Source: Lingula anatina
Taxonomy: Eukaryota; Brachiopoda; Lingulata; Lingulida; Lingulidae
NCBI RefSeq assembly: GCF_001039355.2
Contig: NW_019776005.1
Span: 44,597 to 100,399, forward strand
Length of the DNA: 55,803 nt
Direction: 5' to 3'
This document shows positions 45,809 to 55,803 of the stretch, piece by piece. How positions within the stretch are numbered: position 1 is the first letter of the stretch; each line of letters opens with the position of its first letter. The position numbers and the translations under genes were made by a program. The notes beneath the pieces are model-generated. The model saw only the letters and a program-made list of their open reading frames with translations, was not told the DNA's origin and searched no databases.

Positions 45809-45886
45809 ATCTGGCGTCCCAGATTATAGTATTTATCTGGCGTCCCAGATCATAGTATTTATCTGTCGTCCCAGATCATGGTATTT
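45809..45886 (+). repeat. Three 26-bp direct repeats with a hairpin core
   Basis: Three units of ATCTGGCGTCCCAGAT plus CATAGTATTT, exactly 26 bp apart. TCTGG/CCAGA within each unit can form a 5-bp stem with a 4-base loop (CGTC). The third unit has TCTGT and loses one pair. Confidence 0.85.
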
Positions 45887-46204
45887 ACCGTATATGATGC
45901 GCATGCGTTTTCCACCTCAACAATATATCTAGTTATATCCGTAACTGTGACCGTCACATTTAACCATATTATCCCTCAAGACGTATCAAATAATACCCAC
46001 TAAAACCTTTTTACCATTATAGCATTTGCACCACTCGATCTTTTGATTGCCAATTTAACCGCATTATCACCTGACAAGATCATTTTAAGGAGATCGTTGA
46101 AATGCCAGTGATAATTGAGATACAACTGAGATACAATTTATTCTTTGCAACTCGAAAAACGCAACTTCATTGAAGGGACCTCAAATTAGGTAGATTAATC
46201 ATAA

Positions 46205-46260
46205 TCTTAGGGCGCATTCCCATAGATTTTAGATCGATCTATCCCCGTGGGGAGTCTTGA
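46205..46260. mobile_element. Lone end of MITE family A
   Basis: GCGCATTCCCATAGATTTTA followed by GATCGATCTATCCCC matches the family A terminus; no partner arm is found within 300 bp. Confidence 0.55.
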
Positions 46261-47021
46261 CATTGCAAGGGGGTACTGGGGGAAATAAAACCGGTATTCT
46301 TACAATAGAATTATGGTGCATCATCTGAAATGATTTAGACAGTAAGTTCAGGAGCCCTAAACCGAAACAAAGTGCAATAATATCCGGATATTTTGTGCTC
46401 GTTTGCGTATTTTCGTCCGATGATCTTTCTCCCTCTTTCCGACAAGACTCGTGATGTCAAACGTCTGTTTTTCTCATTTTGCATCCTTCACCATGTGTTA
46501 CGATGGTATTGACTTTATCTGTTACTGTTACTATAACCCTGTTATAATCTTTCATATTATTTATTAACTACAGTACTTTTCAATTATTACCCGCGCCACC
46601 TTCTTCATTTCTGTTTCTACCTCTAGCGGGCTTCTCCCCGTTTACATTGCACGCAGTCGTATAAGTATCATAAGAGCATGTCAATCAACTCAGTCACTCT
46701 ACAAAACACACCCCGCTCCTTATGCACCCGTGGCTGTCAATTATATACAAACATTACAAGTATACGGCTTGCAGAAGTTTTCACCCTTATATGTTACAAT
46801 GTAGGTACCCATACTGTAGGTAAAGCCTCAAGTCGCTTGGTTCTTCAGATACAAATATTGTTACAAATATCCACACCCTGTCAAAACGTGTGTGTCCTCC
46901 GTCGCACCTTGTAGTGTATGATTCCCATTTATGTGCTGTAAAGTCTCCTACCTACCGGTATTGCATGTAAGGCCGAAAACCGAGGCAAATGTACGGCAAA
47001 TGTCCTAGTGTCATAGGACAA

Positions 47022-47243
47022 TTTACATACAACCCTCATATTGTGATTTCAGTTTAATATTTTGTGTTTGTCAATAATTTTTGTCAAAAATGTAATTGTA
47101 TAGTTTATGGAATGGGTTGAATAGCATAATTTACATACCAGTACATCTCCAATGTTGTAATTTCAGTTCAATATTGCTTGTGTGTGTTCGTCAATAATTT
47201 TTTCAAAAGTTTAATTGTGAAGTTTATGGAATGGGTTGAATAG
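47022..47243 (+). repeat. Direct repeat of about 110 bp, two copies
   Basis: Both copies run from CAATTTACATAC or CATAATTTACATAC through GTAATTTCAGTTCAATATT-like sequence to AAGTTTATGGAATGGGTTGA, immediately before the large tandem array. Confidence 0.75.
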
Positions 47244-48063
47244 AATCTTTTGTCTTTTTAAATTAATATGTTCTTTAAGTATCTCAACTTAGTTCAAATT
47301 GTGCTGCATCGTGGTATCATTTTAAAATCGTAATTAAAACGTTATTTTGATATTTCAGAACTACCAACTCTGCGGTGATTCTCCAAAATGCACTGTTGTC
47401 TGACTGATAGAACCTTCCAAAGCCTTCTAGTCGTATTATGGAACCTAACACAGGCACACTGAGGCGCCCGAGCGAACACGCAGCGCACATGCAATATGGC
47501 GAAAATGGGAGAGTTTTCATGGTAACTTTTGAAAACATTTTAGGACTACGTCACGTACATATCAGATTTAAACATATTTTAATATCTAAAAAATTGCGGT
47601 TGATTATGTTCCCTTTTCAAATTACTCAGCAATTAAACATTTTTTAAACTTATACTTTAATTGGGACAAACTGGATGAATCTGACATTATTTGGAATTTA
47701 TTCAGCCTCTCTCCAATTTTACTTTTTGTGAAATGGTATAATAAGAGTTTAAATTTCACTGTGAATTTTCAAAGTATTGGTGTATCACAACTTAAAAACT
47801 TTAAGGTAAAAGTGCAATTTCCACAATGTTGCAGGTTAAAGTTCGGGTAATTAATTAATATATTTTGTTAACAATGATTTACTTTATATTGTGGGAGTCA
47901 TTTTTATTTTCAACAAAAATATAAATATAATTCTTAATGTATGATCTTTTTGAATGACGAGTAATTTATAACTGCTATTTTTATTATGTACGGATACAGA
48001 TGTGTCTGTACATATAGCTGTCACCTGCGTCTGTCGTTGTCGTCGTCGTCGCCGTGCACTTTT

Positions 48064-48700
48064 ACCGATAACACGATAAGTGGATAATTGTTTTACTTTT
48101 TTTTTCCTTGAAACTTACAGCACTGATGAATATTTATAATACGCAGGTCAAGTTTTCAAATCGGTATGATCGGGACATTTTTGTGGAAGTTATGCTGTTT
48201 TTTCACTTTTTTAAGCATAAATGCAGCACCGATAACACGATAAGTGGAAAACCGTTTTACGTTTTGGCTTGAAACTTACAGAATTGATAAATATTCATAA
48301 TACGCAAATCAAGTTTGAAAATCGGCATGATCGGGCCATTTTTTTGAAAGTTGTGCTGTTTTTTATTAATTTTTTTTCTGGATATATGTAACACCGATAA
48401 CACGATAAGTTAAAACCGTTTTACCTTTTGGCTTGAAACTTGCAGAACTGATAAATATTCATAATACGCAGGATAAGTTCGAAAATCAGCATCATTGGGA
48501 TATTTTTATAAAAGTTATGCTATTTTTTTCATATTTTTCAGCATATTTGCACCACCGATAACACATTTCAAGAAAAATCGATTGGCCAATTGACATAAAA
48601 TTCACAGGAGAGATCAGTCTTACAGAAATACAGATTAAATTCAAAAATAAGGTAGATTGGTTATGTATTGGTAAAGTTATGCCTTTCTTGTGAATAAGTG
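48064..48700 (+). repeat. Minisatellite of about 163 bp, four units (unit 1)
   Basis: Units begin at 48064, 48228, 48393 and 48554 with ACCGATAACACGATAAGTGG. They continue TTGGCTTGAAACTTACAGAA, then ATATTCATAATACGCAGG, then GATCGGGCCATTTTTGTGGA. The last unit is divergent (CGATTGGCCAATTGACATAA). Confidence 0.9.
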
Positions 48701-50010
48701 TTTTTCCTCAGTTTTAATTCTTAGGCATGTTAACAGCCTCATTTTTGAACTAATAAGATAGGGAAAGGTGTTTTTGTTTTAACATTTTCTGCTTCTTAAC
48801 AATTTTGTTTGGTGATTATATAAAAATGATGGTAAATCTGTTATTGTGTATATCTGTACAGTTTGTCAGATTCAGTCATTCACTACGTTCAGAATCACAG
48901 AATAAAGCAAATTGGACATTTAAAAGTATTCTATATATATTTTTCCTATGTCAGCAATTTTCCTAGTTGATCATTTACAAATGAAAGTAAATTGATCATT
49001 TTGTTTTATGTAAAATAAGGTGTTGAAAATGGACAGAAAATCATTTCAGTACAGTTATCTTTTGTTTACATTTTGACATTTTGAAGGTGTGACTCTGACC
49101 TTCCATGGCCTTGAAGACCTTCCCATATCACATTTTCTGAATATCCATGATACTTTTATTTAAAAAAAAAATTGATGGTCATTATGCTGTTAAGTATTAT
49201 GTTATATTACATGAAAACCCTATTTTGGACACTCCTGCCAGGATAGCGATTAAGAGAAAACCATATTACTTATGCTACTAAAACTTACTGAAAAGTTTCA
49301 TGAGACTGAAGTGCAGCTTGTGTTGGAAAACCAGTGTGATTGTCTTCTGTTTTGGAAGCAATGCAGTTCTATAGAGTGCTATATGGTGTCACTGTATATA
49401 GATGGCGGTCAGTATGTTATTGTCCCTTGGTTAATCACTATCTAAATTCAGGGTTATAAAGTAATTGCTTAATTAATTTTCAAGTGTCCATTAAATGATA
49501 TTACATAAAACACATGTTGAGATTTCATTGTAAAGTCCCATAGGTTAAGCCCTCTTAACTGTGTCACATAATTAGGAACAGGTGATAATTATGCAGGTAA
49601 ATGTTGTTTAATATTGCAAATAAGTTTACAATAGAAAAATTTTGTGTAACGTTAACATTAATGTTAAAGATGAATAACAGTGCCTTTATTATTCTCTAAC
49701 TCAATAGGGTTAGACTTATACAGCTAGATTAAAAGTTTGAATAGCAGCTTTATTGGATTTTTTGTTAAGTTTTATTTTACATTTTAAAGAAATTATTTTT
49801 TCAAACACTATTATCTTCAAGATGTCACTTTTAACTCCCATCCACCAGAAGCTCTGTGCATATTTCTGTACTTCCACATGAACAGTTGTGTTGGTTTTTA
49901 TGTCTTTAAACATTATGTAATATTATTTTATGCACTGTCATCATTTTTCAAATATTGTGATTTTCATTATATGAATTTGAACTCTCGTGGTCCTGAAAGT
50001 AATCTTTTTG

Positions 50011-50180
50011 CAGGTCTTTTTGGGGATCGAGACCGTCTTCTGGGCCTTCTGGGCCTTCTGGAAGACGGTCAAATTCTAACGTTTACATTTACATTTTTTC
50101 TGTTGGAAGATCATCAAAAATGGAGGATGGATCCACAAAGATAATTTGGAATACTGACAGAAAATCTCTAGATCGGCTCC
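50011..50180 (+). mobile_element. MITE family D in array unit 1
   Basis: Reverse orientation of the 19239-19405 copy: GACCGTCTTCTGGGCCTTCT, then GGAAGACGGTC, then AAAATGGAGGATGGATCCAC. GGGCCTTCT is duplicated here. Confidence 0.7.
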
Positions 50181-50282
50181 ATGTTATGTTGTTTATGATA
50201 AAATTTTGTGTTGATTGACTGCATTATTTATTGTTGCATCAAAATTAACAAAATGACCTATTTTCTGCATATTTATTTATTT

Positions 50283-50309
50283 TGTTTTTTTTTTTTTTTT
50301 TTTTTTTTG
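50283..50309. repeat. T27 homopolymer
   Basis: Near the end of array unit 1; the matching position in unit 2 (54060-54078) is much shorter. Confidence 0.95.
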
Positions 50310-51199
50310 TCTGTAAATTTGACAGCTTTGCTGCCTTGTTAGATCTAAAAGACACAAGTCAAAGTATTTTAGGGCTGAATAGAATCTTTGTCGTTTTTAA
50401 TTAATATGTTCTTTCAGTATCTCATCTTAGTTCAAATTGTGCTGCATCGTGGTATCATTTTAAAATCGTAATTAAAACGTTATTTTGATATTTCAGAACT
50501 ATCAACTCTGCGGTGATTCTCCAACATGCACTTGTGTCTGACTGTAGAACCTTCCAAAGCCTTCTAGTCGTATTTTGGAACCTAACACAGGCACACTGAG
50601 GCGCCCAAGCGAACACGCAGCGCACATGCAATATGGCGAAAAAGGGAGAGCTTTTATTGTAACTTTTGAAAACATTTAAGGACTACGTCACGTACATAAC
50701 AGATTTAAACTTATTTTAATATCTAAAAAATTGCAGTTGATCATGTCCCCTTTTCAAATTACTCAGCAATTAAACATTTTTTAAAAATTATACTTTAATT
50801 GGGACAAACTGGATGAATCTGACACTATTTGGAATTTATTCAGCCTCTCTCCAATTTTACTTTTTGTGCTATGGTATAATAAGAGTTTAAATGTCACTGT
50901 GAATTTTCAAAGTATTCGTGTATCACAACTTAAAAACTTAAAGGTAAAAGTGCAATTTCCACAATGTCGCAGGTTAAAGTTCGGGTAATTAATTAATATA
51001 CTTTATTAACAATGATTTACTTTATATTGTGGGAGTAATTTTTATTTTCAACATTTGTAAATGTAATTATTAATGTATGATCTTTTTGAATGACGAGTAA
51101 TTTATAACTGCTATTTTTATTATGTACGGATACAGATGTGTCTGTACATATAGCTGTCACCTGCGTCTGTCGTTGTCGTCGTCGTCGCCGTGCACTTTC

Positions 51200-52490
51200 A
51201 CCGATAACACGATAAGTGGATAATTGTTTTACTTTTTGGCTTGAAACTTACAGCACTGATGAATATTTATAATACGCAGGTCAAGTTTTAAAATCGGCAT
51301 GATCGGGACATTTTTATGGAAGTTATGCTGTTTTTTCACTTTTTTAAGCACATATACAGCACGATAACACGATAAGTGGAAAACTGATTGGTTTTTGGCT
51401 TGAAACTTACAGAACTGATGAATATTTATAATACAGAGGTCAAGTTCGAAAATCAACATGATCGGGCCATTTTGATGGAAGTTATGCTGTTTTTTTTTCA
51501 CTTTTTTAAGCATATATACAGCACGATAACACGATAAGTGGAAAACTGATTGGTTTTTGGCTTGAAACTTACAGAACTGATGAATATTTATAATACACAG
51601 GTCAAGTTCGAAAATCAACATGATCGGGCCATTTTGATGGAAGTTATGCTGTTTTTTTTCACTTTTTTAAGCATATATGCAGCACTGATAACACGATAAG
51701 TGAAAAACTATTTTGTTTTTTGGCTTGAAACTCACAGAACTGATGAATATTCATAATACGCAAGCTAACTTCGAAATTCAGCATGATTGGGCCATTTTTG
51801 TGGAAGTTATGCCGTTTTTCTTTTTACTTTTTTCTGGATATATGCAACACCGATAAAACGATAAGTTAAAAACCGTTTTACGTTTTGGCTTGAAACTCAC
51901 AGAACTGATAAATATTCATAATATGCAAATCAACTTTGAAAATCAGCATGATCGGGCCATTTTTGTGGAAGTTATGCTGTTTTTTTTTCACTTTTTTCAG
52001 CATATTTGCAACACCGATATCACAATAAGTGAAAAACTATTTTGTTTTTTGGCTTGAAACTCACAGAACTGATGAATATTCATAATACGCAAGCTAACTT
52101 CGAAATTCAGCATGATTGGGCCATTTTTGTGGAAGTTATGCTGTTTTTCTTTTTACTTTTTTCTGGATATATGCAACACCGATAAAACGATAAGTTAAAA
52201 ACCGTTTTACCTTTTGGCTTGAAACTTGCAGAACTGATGAATATTCATAATATGCAGGACAAGTTCGAAAATCAGCATCATCTGGCTATTTTTATAAAAG
52301 TTATGCTGTTTTTTTTTTTTTTTCATTTTTTCAGCATATTTGCAACACCGATAACACATTTCAAGAAAAATCGATTGGCCAATTGACATAAAATTCACAG
52401 GAGAGATCAGTCTTACAGAAATACAAATTAAATTCAAAAATAAGGTAGATTGGTTATGTATTGGTAAAGTTATGCCTTTCTTTGAAAATA
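51200..52490 (+). repeat. Minisatellite of about 163 bp, eight units (unit 2)
   Basis: Units start at 51200, 51361, 51523, 51684, 51849, 52013, 52178 and 52347. Units 2 and 3 are nearly identical, and the pair 4+5 is nearly identical to 6+7 (a 329-bp higher-order repeat). The last unit is the same divergent end form as in unit 1. Unit length close to 162 (54 codons) lets ORFs run across several units on the minus strand. Confidence 0.9.
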
Positions 52491-53815
52491 AGTGTTTTTC
52501 CTCAGATTTAATTTTTAGGCATGTTAACAGCCTCATTTTTGAACTAATAAGATAGGAAAAGGTGTTTTTGTTTTCACATTTTCTGCATCTTAACAATTTT
52601 GTTAGGTAATTATATAAAAATGATGGTAAATCTGTTATTGTGTATTGTGTATATCTGCACAGTTGGTCAGATTCAATCATTCACTACGTTCAGAATCACA
52701 GAAGAAAGCAAATTGGACATTTAAAATTGTTCTATTGATATTTATCCTATGTCAACAATTTTCCTAGTTGATCATTTACAAATGACAGTAAATTGATCAT
52801 TTTGTTATATATAAAATAAGGTGTTGAAAATGGAAAGAAAATCATTTCAGTACAGTTATCTCTTATTTACATTTGGGCATTTTGAAGGTGTGACTCTGAA
52901 CTACCATGGCCTTGAAGACCTTCCCATGTCACATTTTCTGAATATCCATGATACTTTTATTCTATTATAAAAAATTGATGGTCATTATGCTGTTAAGCAT
53001 TATGTTGTATTGCATGAAAGTTGTAGAAAACCCTATTTTGGACACTGCTGCCAGGATGACCATTAAGGGAAAACCATGTAAATCATGATACTCAAACTTA
53101 CTGAAAATTTCATAGGACTGAAATGCAGTGTTGGAAAATCAGTGTGATTGTTTTCTGTTTTGGAAGCAAAGCAGTGCTATATGGTGCCACTGTATATAGA
53201 TGGCGGTCAGTATGTTATTGTCCCTTGGGTAATCACTAGCTAAATTCAGGGTTATAAAGTAATTGCTTAATTAATTTTCAAGTGTCCATTAAATGAGATT
53301 ACATAAAACACATGTTGAGATTTCATTGTAAAGTCCCATAGGTTTAGCCCTCTTAACTGTAACATAATTAGGAATAGGTGATAATTATGCAGGTAAATGT
53401 TGTTTAATATTGCAAATAAGTTTACAATAGAAACATTTTGTGTAACGCTAACATTAATGTTAAAGATGAATTACAGTGCCTTATTATTCTCAAACTCAAT
53501 AGGGTTAGAGTTATACAGCTAGATTAAAAGTTTGAATAGCAGCTTTATTGGATTTTTTTGTTAAGTTTTATTTTACATTTTTAAAAAATTATTTTTCAAA
53601 CACTAGCATCTTCAAGATGTCACTTTTAACTCCCATCCACCAGAAGCTCTGTGCATATTTCTGTATTTCCACATGAGCACTTGTGTTGGTTTTTATGTCT
53701 TTAAACATTATGTAATATTATTTTATGCACTGTCATCATTTTTCAAATATTGTGATTTTCATTATATAAATTTGAACTCTCGTGGTCCTGAAAATAAACT
53801 TTTTCCAGGGGTGGA

Positions 53816-53968
53816 TTAAGACCGTCTTCTGGGCCTTCTGGAAGACGGTCAGATTATATCGTTTACATTGAAGGCTATCTTTTTTTTCTGTTGGAAAATC
53901 ATCAAAAATGGAGGATGGATCCACAAAGATAATTTGGAATACTGTCAGAAAATCTCTAGATCGGCCAC
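53816..53968 (+). mobile_element. MITE family D in array unit 2
   Basis: CAGGGGTGGATTAAGACCGT at the left and CTAGATCGGCCAC at the right; the same interior as 50011-50180. It lies at the same place in the unit, so it was inserted before the array formed. Confidence 0.75.
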
Positions 53969-54148
53969 ATGTTATCTGTTGTTCATGATAAAATTTGGTG
54001 TTGATTGAGTGCATTATTTATTGTTGCAACAAAATTGACAAAATGACCTATTTCTGCATCTTTTTTTTCTGTTTTTTTGTCAGTACATTTGACAGCTTTG
54101 CTGCCTTGTTAGATCTAAAAGACAGAAGTCAGAGTATTTTAGGGCTGA

Positions 54149-54935
54149 CTAGAATCTTTGTCGTTTATAATTTTAATTAATTAAAATATGTTCTTTCAGT
54201 ATCTCAACTTAGTTCAAATTGAATTGCATTGGGGTATCATTGTAATTAAAACGTTATTTTGATATTTCAGAACTACCAACTCTGCGGTGATTCTCCAAAA
54301 TGCACTTGTGTCTGACTGATAGAACCTTCCAAAGCCTTCTAGTCGTATTTTGGAACTTAACACAGGCACACTGAGGCGCCCAAGCGAACACGCAGCGCCC
54401 ATGCAATATGGCGAAAATGGGAGAGCTTTTATTGTGACTTTGGAAAACATTTTTGGACTAAGTCACGTACATATCAGATTTAAACATATTTTAATATCTT
54501 AAAAATTGCGGTTGATTATGTTCCCTTTTCAAATAACTCAGCAATTAAACATTTAAAAAAATATACTTTAATTGGGACAAACTGGATGCATCTGATACTA
54601 TTTAAAATTCATTCAGCCTCTCTCCAATTTTACTTTTTGTGCTATGGTGTAATAACAGTTTAAATGTCACTATGAATTTTCAAAGTATTTGTGTAATACA
54701 ACTTTAAAACTTTAAGGTAAAAGTGCAATTTTCACAATGTTGCAGGGTTAAAGTTCGGTTAATAAAATAATATAAGTTGTTAACAATGATTTACTTTATA
54801 TTGTGGGAGTAATTTTTTATTTTCATCATTTGTAAGTGTTATTATTAATGTCTGATCCTTTTGAAAAACGGTTACTTCGTAACTGCTATTTTATTCGTTA
54901 TGAAAGACAGTTCTAAGTCAAAGTATTTTAGTTGG
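54149..54935 (+). repeat. Tandem array, unit 3, internally deleted
   Basis: It matches the 5' part of the other units up to AACTGCTATTTT (about 54890), then jumps to the unit's 3' end (AAGTCAAAGTATTTTAG at about 54915). The minisatellite and everything after it are missing. Confidence 0.75.
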
Positions 54936-55570
54936 AATTTTCTGTCTGAAATATATTTTACAACTTAAAATTAAAGCAAAAAGAAAAAACTTTGAAATTG
55001 TAATTATGACATTTGTTGAAATTGACTCAAATATTTTTGTCGAGATCACTGTTAGAAATATGCGGTGTAGTATGTCACAAAATTTTAAATTCTGGATCTG
55101 TCAATTTTAAGATATAACATGTTTGCTTAATTACAAAAACAAATTGTCGTCTTTTGGTCTATCATAAATACCGCACCATATGTATACACGATATACAATA
55201 GAAATGGTATTTTTTGGCATATATTACTTTAACCGAATTTTAAGGTAACTGGGCTCCAGGCCTTGTTTTTTAAATAATAAATAGTGAATGTTGGTATTGA
55301 AATCCCAGTACAAAAAGGGAAAATATTAGGAGCAAGTTCCAATGCAAACCAAAAACACGATTCCCAAATGTCAATATTACATACTTTATTATAGTATTTG
55401 AAAAGAGTCTATATATATTTATCTATATTATCTTTATTATATTTCTTCACCTCGACTTTCTGTTGTAAAAGATGTCTTAAATAAATAAATTCTGAATTCT
55501 AGCAAGACTGTTTTATAGTTAGATACGAGTTTGGTTTGTGCGACTGCATTGATGTGAGTGGTTGGGCGAT
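54936..55570. other. No gene recognised
   Basis: AT-rich, with AAATAAATAAATTCTGAATT at 55481-55500, which could be a LINE-type 3' tail. Confidence 0.4.
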
Positions 55571-55803
55571 TCAATTGACTCTGAGGTGATGCGAGTCCTA
55601 TTTTAAGGGGAGACAGGTGGGGCTAGTCTATTCCATTTGAGGGGTGACAGGTGGGACGAGTCGATTCTATTTGAGGGGTGACAGGTGGGACGAGTCCATT
55701 CAATTCGAGGGGTGACAGGTGGGGCGAGTCCATTCCATTTGAGGGGTGACAGGTGGGGCGAGTCGATTGCATTTGAGGGGTGACAGGTGGGGCGAGTCCA
55801 TTC
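55571..55803 (+). repeat. 34-bp minisatellite running off the window
   Basis: Units GAGGGGTGACAGGTGGGGCG followed by AGTCCATTCCATTT begin at 55639, 55673, 55707, 55741 and 55775, exactly 34 bp apart, with two more degenerate units before them. Variation is limited to GGGACG/GGGGCG and TCCATT/TCGATT. Each unit has a CAGGTG E-box word. Confidence 0.95.

Larger units (their letters stand above)
47237..50378 (+). repeat. Tandem array, unit 1 (3.14 kb)
   Basis: Starts TGAATAGAATCTTTTGTC and shares its whole length with unit 2. In order: a 5' part with a CpG-rich patch (AACACGCAGCGCACATGCAA, then TATGGCGAAAATGGG), a (GTC)n tract, the minisatellite (48064-48700, four units), a long AT-rich part, a family D MITE and the end TAGATCTAAAAGACACAAGT, then ATTTTAGGG. 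No intact gene. Confidence 0.85.
50379..54148 (+). repeat. Tandem array, unit 2 (3.77 kb)
   Basis: Starts TGAATAGAATCTTTGTCG. It is about 630 bp longer than unit 1, which is explained by four extra minisatellite units. Many single-base differences from unit 1, so the duplication is real rather than an assembly joint. Confidence 0.85.

Noticed and set aside
47317-47538. Minus-strand ORF that recurs in array units 1 and 3
   Set aside because: Broken in unit 2 by a short deletion, and the similarity is explained by the unit being duplicated; no domain.
51229-51621. 130-codon minus-strand ORF with an internal repeat, and a similar one at 52207-52680
   Set aside because: A consequence of the 162-bp minisatellite unit being a multiple of three; no protein-like composition.
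55571-55803. Regular repeats considered as a CRISPR array
   Set aside because: There are no unique spacers; the units are contiguous 34-bp repeats in a eukaryotic genome.

Overview
The window is AT-rich nuclear DNA of an intron-containing animal, most likely a marine invertebrate. The grounds are GT-AG introns, an otopetrin, an OATP-type transporter and a class A GPCR, long compound (CT)n(CA)n microsatellites, and many short inverted-repeat DNA transposons. The phylum cannot be decided from the sequence alone. Four assembly joints are visible: one 374-N gap inside a (TA)n tract and three single-N joints. Each single N separates two near-identical copies of the same sequence, so part of the apparent duplication is probably artefact.

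Layout. 0.2-1.8 kb (minus): the first three coding exons of an SLCO/OATP solute carrier, running off the left edge. 1.8-8.8 kb: intergenic DNA with a MITE and microsatellites. 8.85-9.04 kb (plus): a CpG-rich exon with a perfect GTAAGT donor, whose phase fits the first recognised otopetrin exon 13 kb away. 9-22 kb: repeat-filled DNA (probably an intron) holding a decayed Tc1/mariner element with both ends, a LINE scrap, several MITEs and, on the minus strand at 16.87-17.24 kb, an unrecognised open stretch with one membrane segment. 22.3-26.1 kb (plus): five exons of an otopetrin proton channel with a His-rich cytosolic linker. 26.1-31.7 kb: non-coding DNA with an unusual cluster of CRE palindromes and a tRNA-like SINE head. 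31.8-32.9 kb (plus): a one-exon class A GPCR whose N-terminus seems to lie in another frame.

The last 23 kb has no recognisable host gene. It is a mosaic of a 1.8 kb tandem duplication at an N joint, inverted-repeat elements (one nested in another), a 1.0-1.3 kb tandem duplication, a 1.1 kb element with GGGGCAAGTTGGCCCC modules, a dispersed repeat ending in inverted CCTCCGCCAAG, and a three-unit tandem array (47.2-54.9 kb). Each full unit of that array contains its own minisatellite of about 163 bp (4 against 8 copies). A 34-bp minisatellite runs off the right edge.

The three host genes show no operon-like relation. A transporter, a proton channel and a receptor are all membrane proteins, but a shared pathway would be speculation. 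I found no RNA gene beyond a degenerate tRNA-like SINE head, no CRISPR array and no convincing novel gene system. The most useful leads are the unannotated minus-strand exon, the CRE cluster, the His-rich otopetrin linker and the structure of the tandem array.
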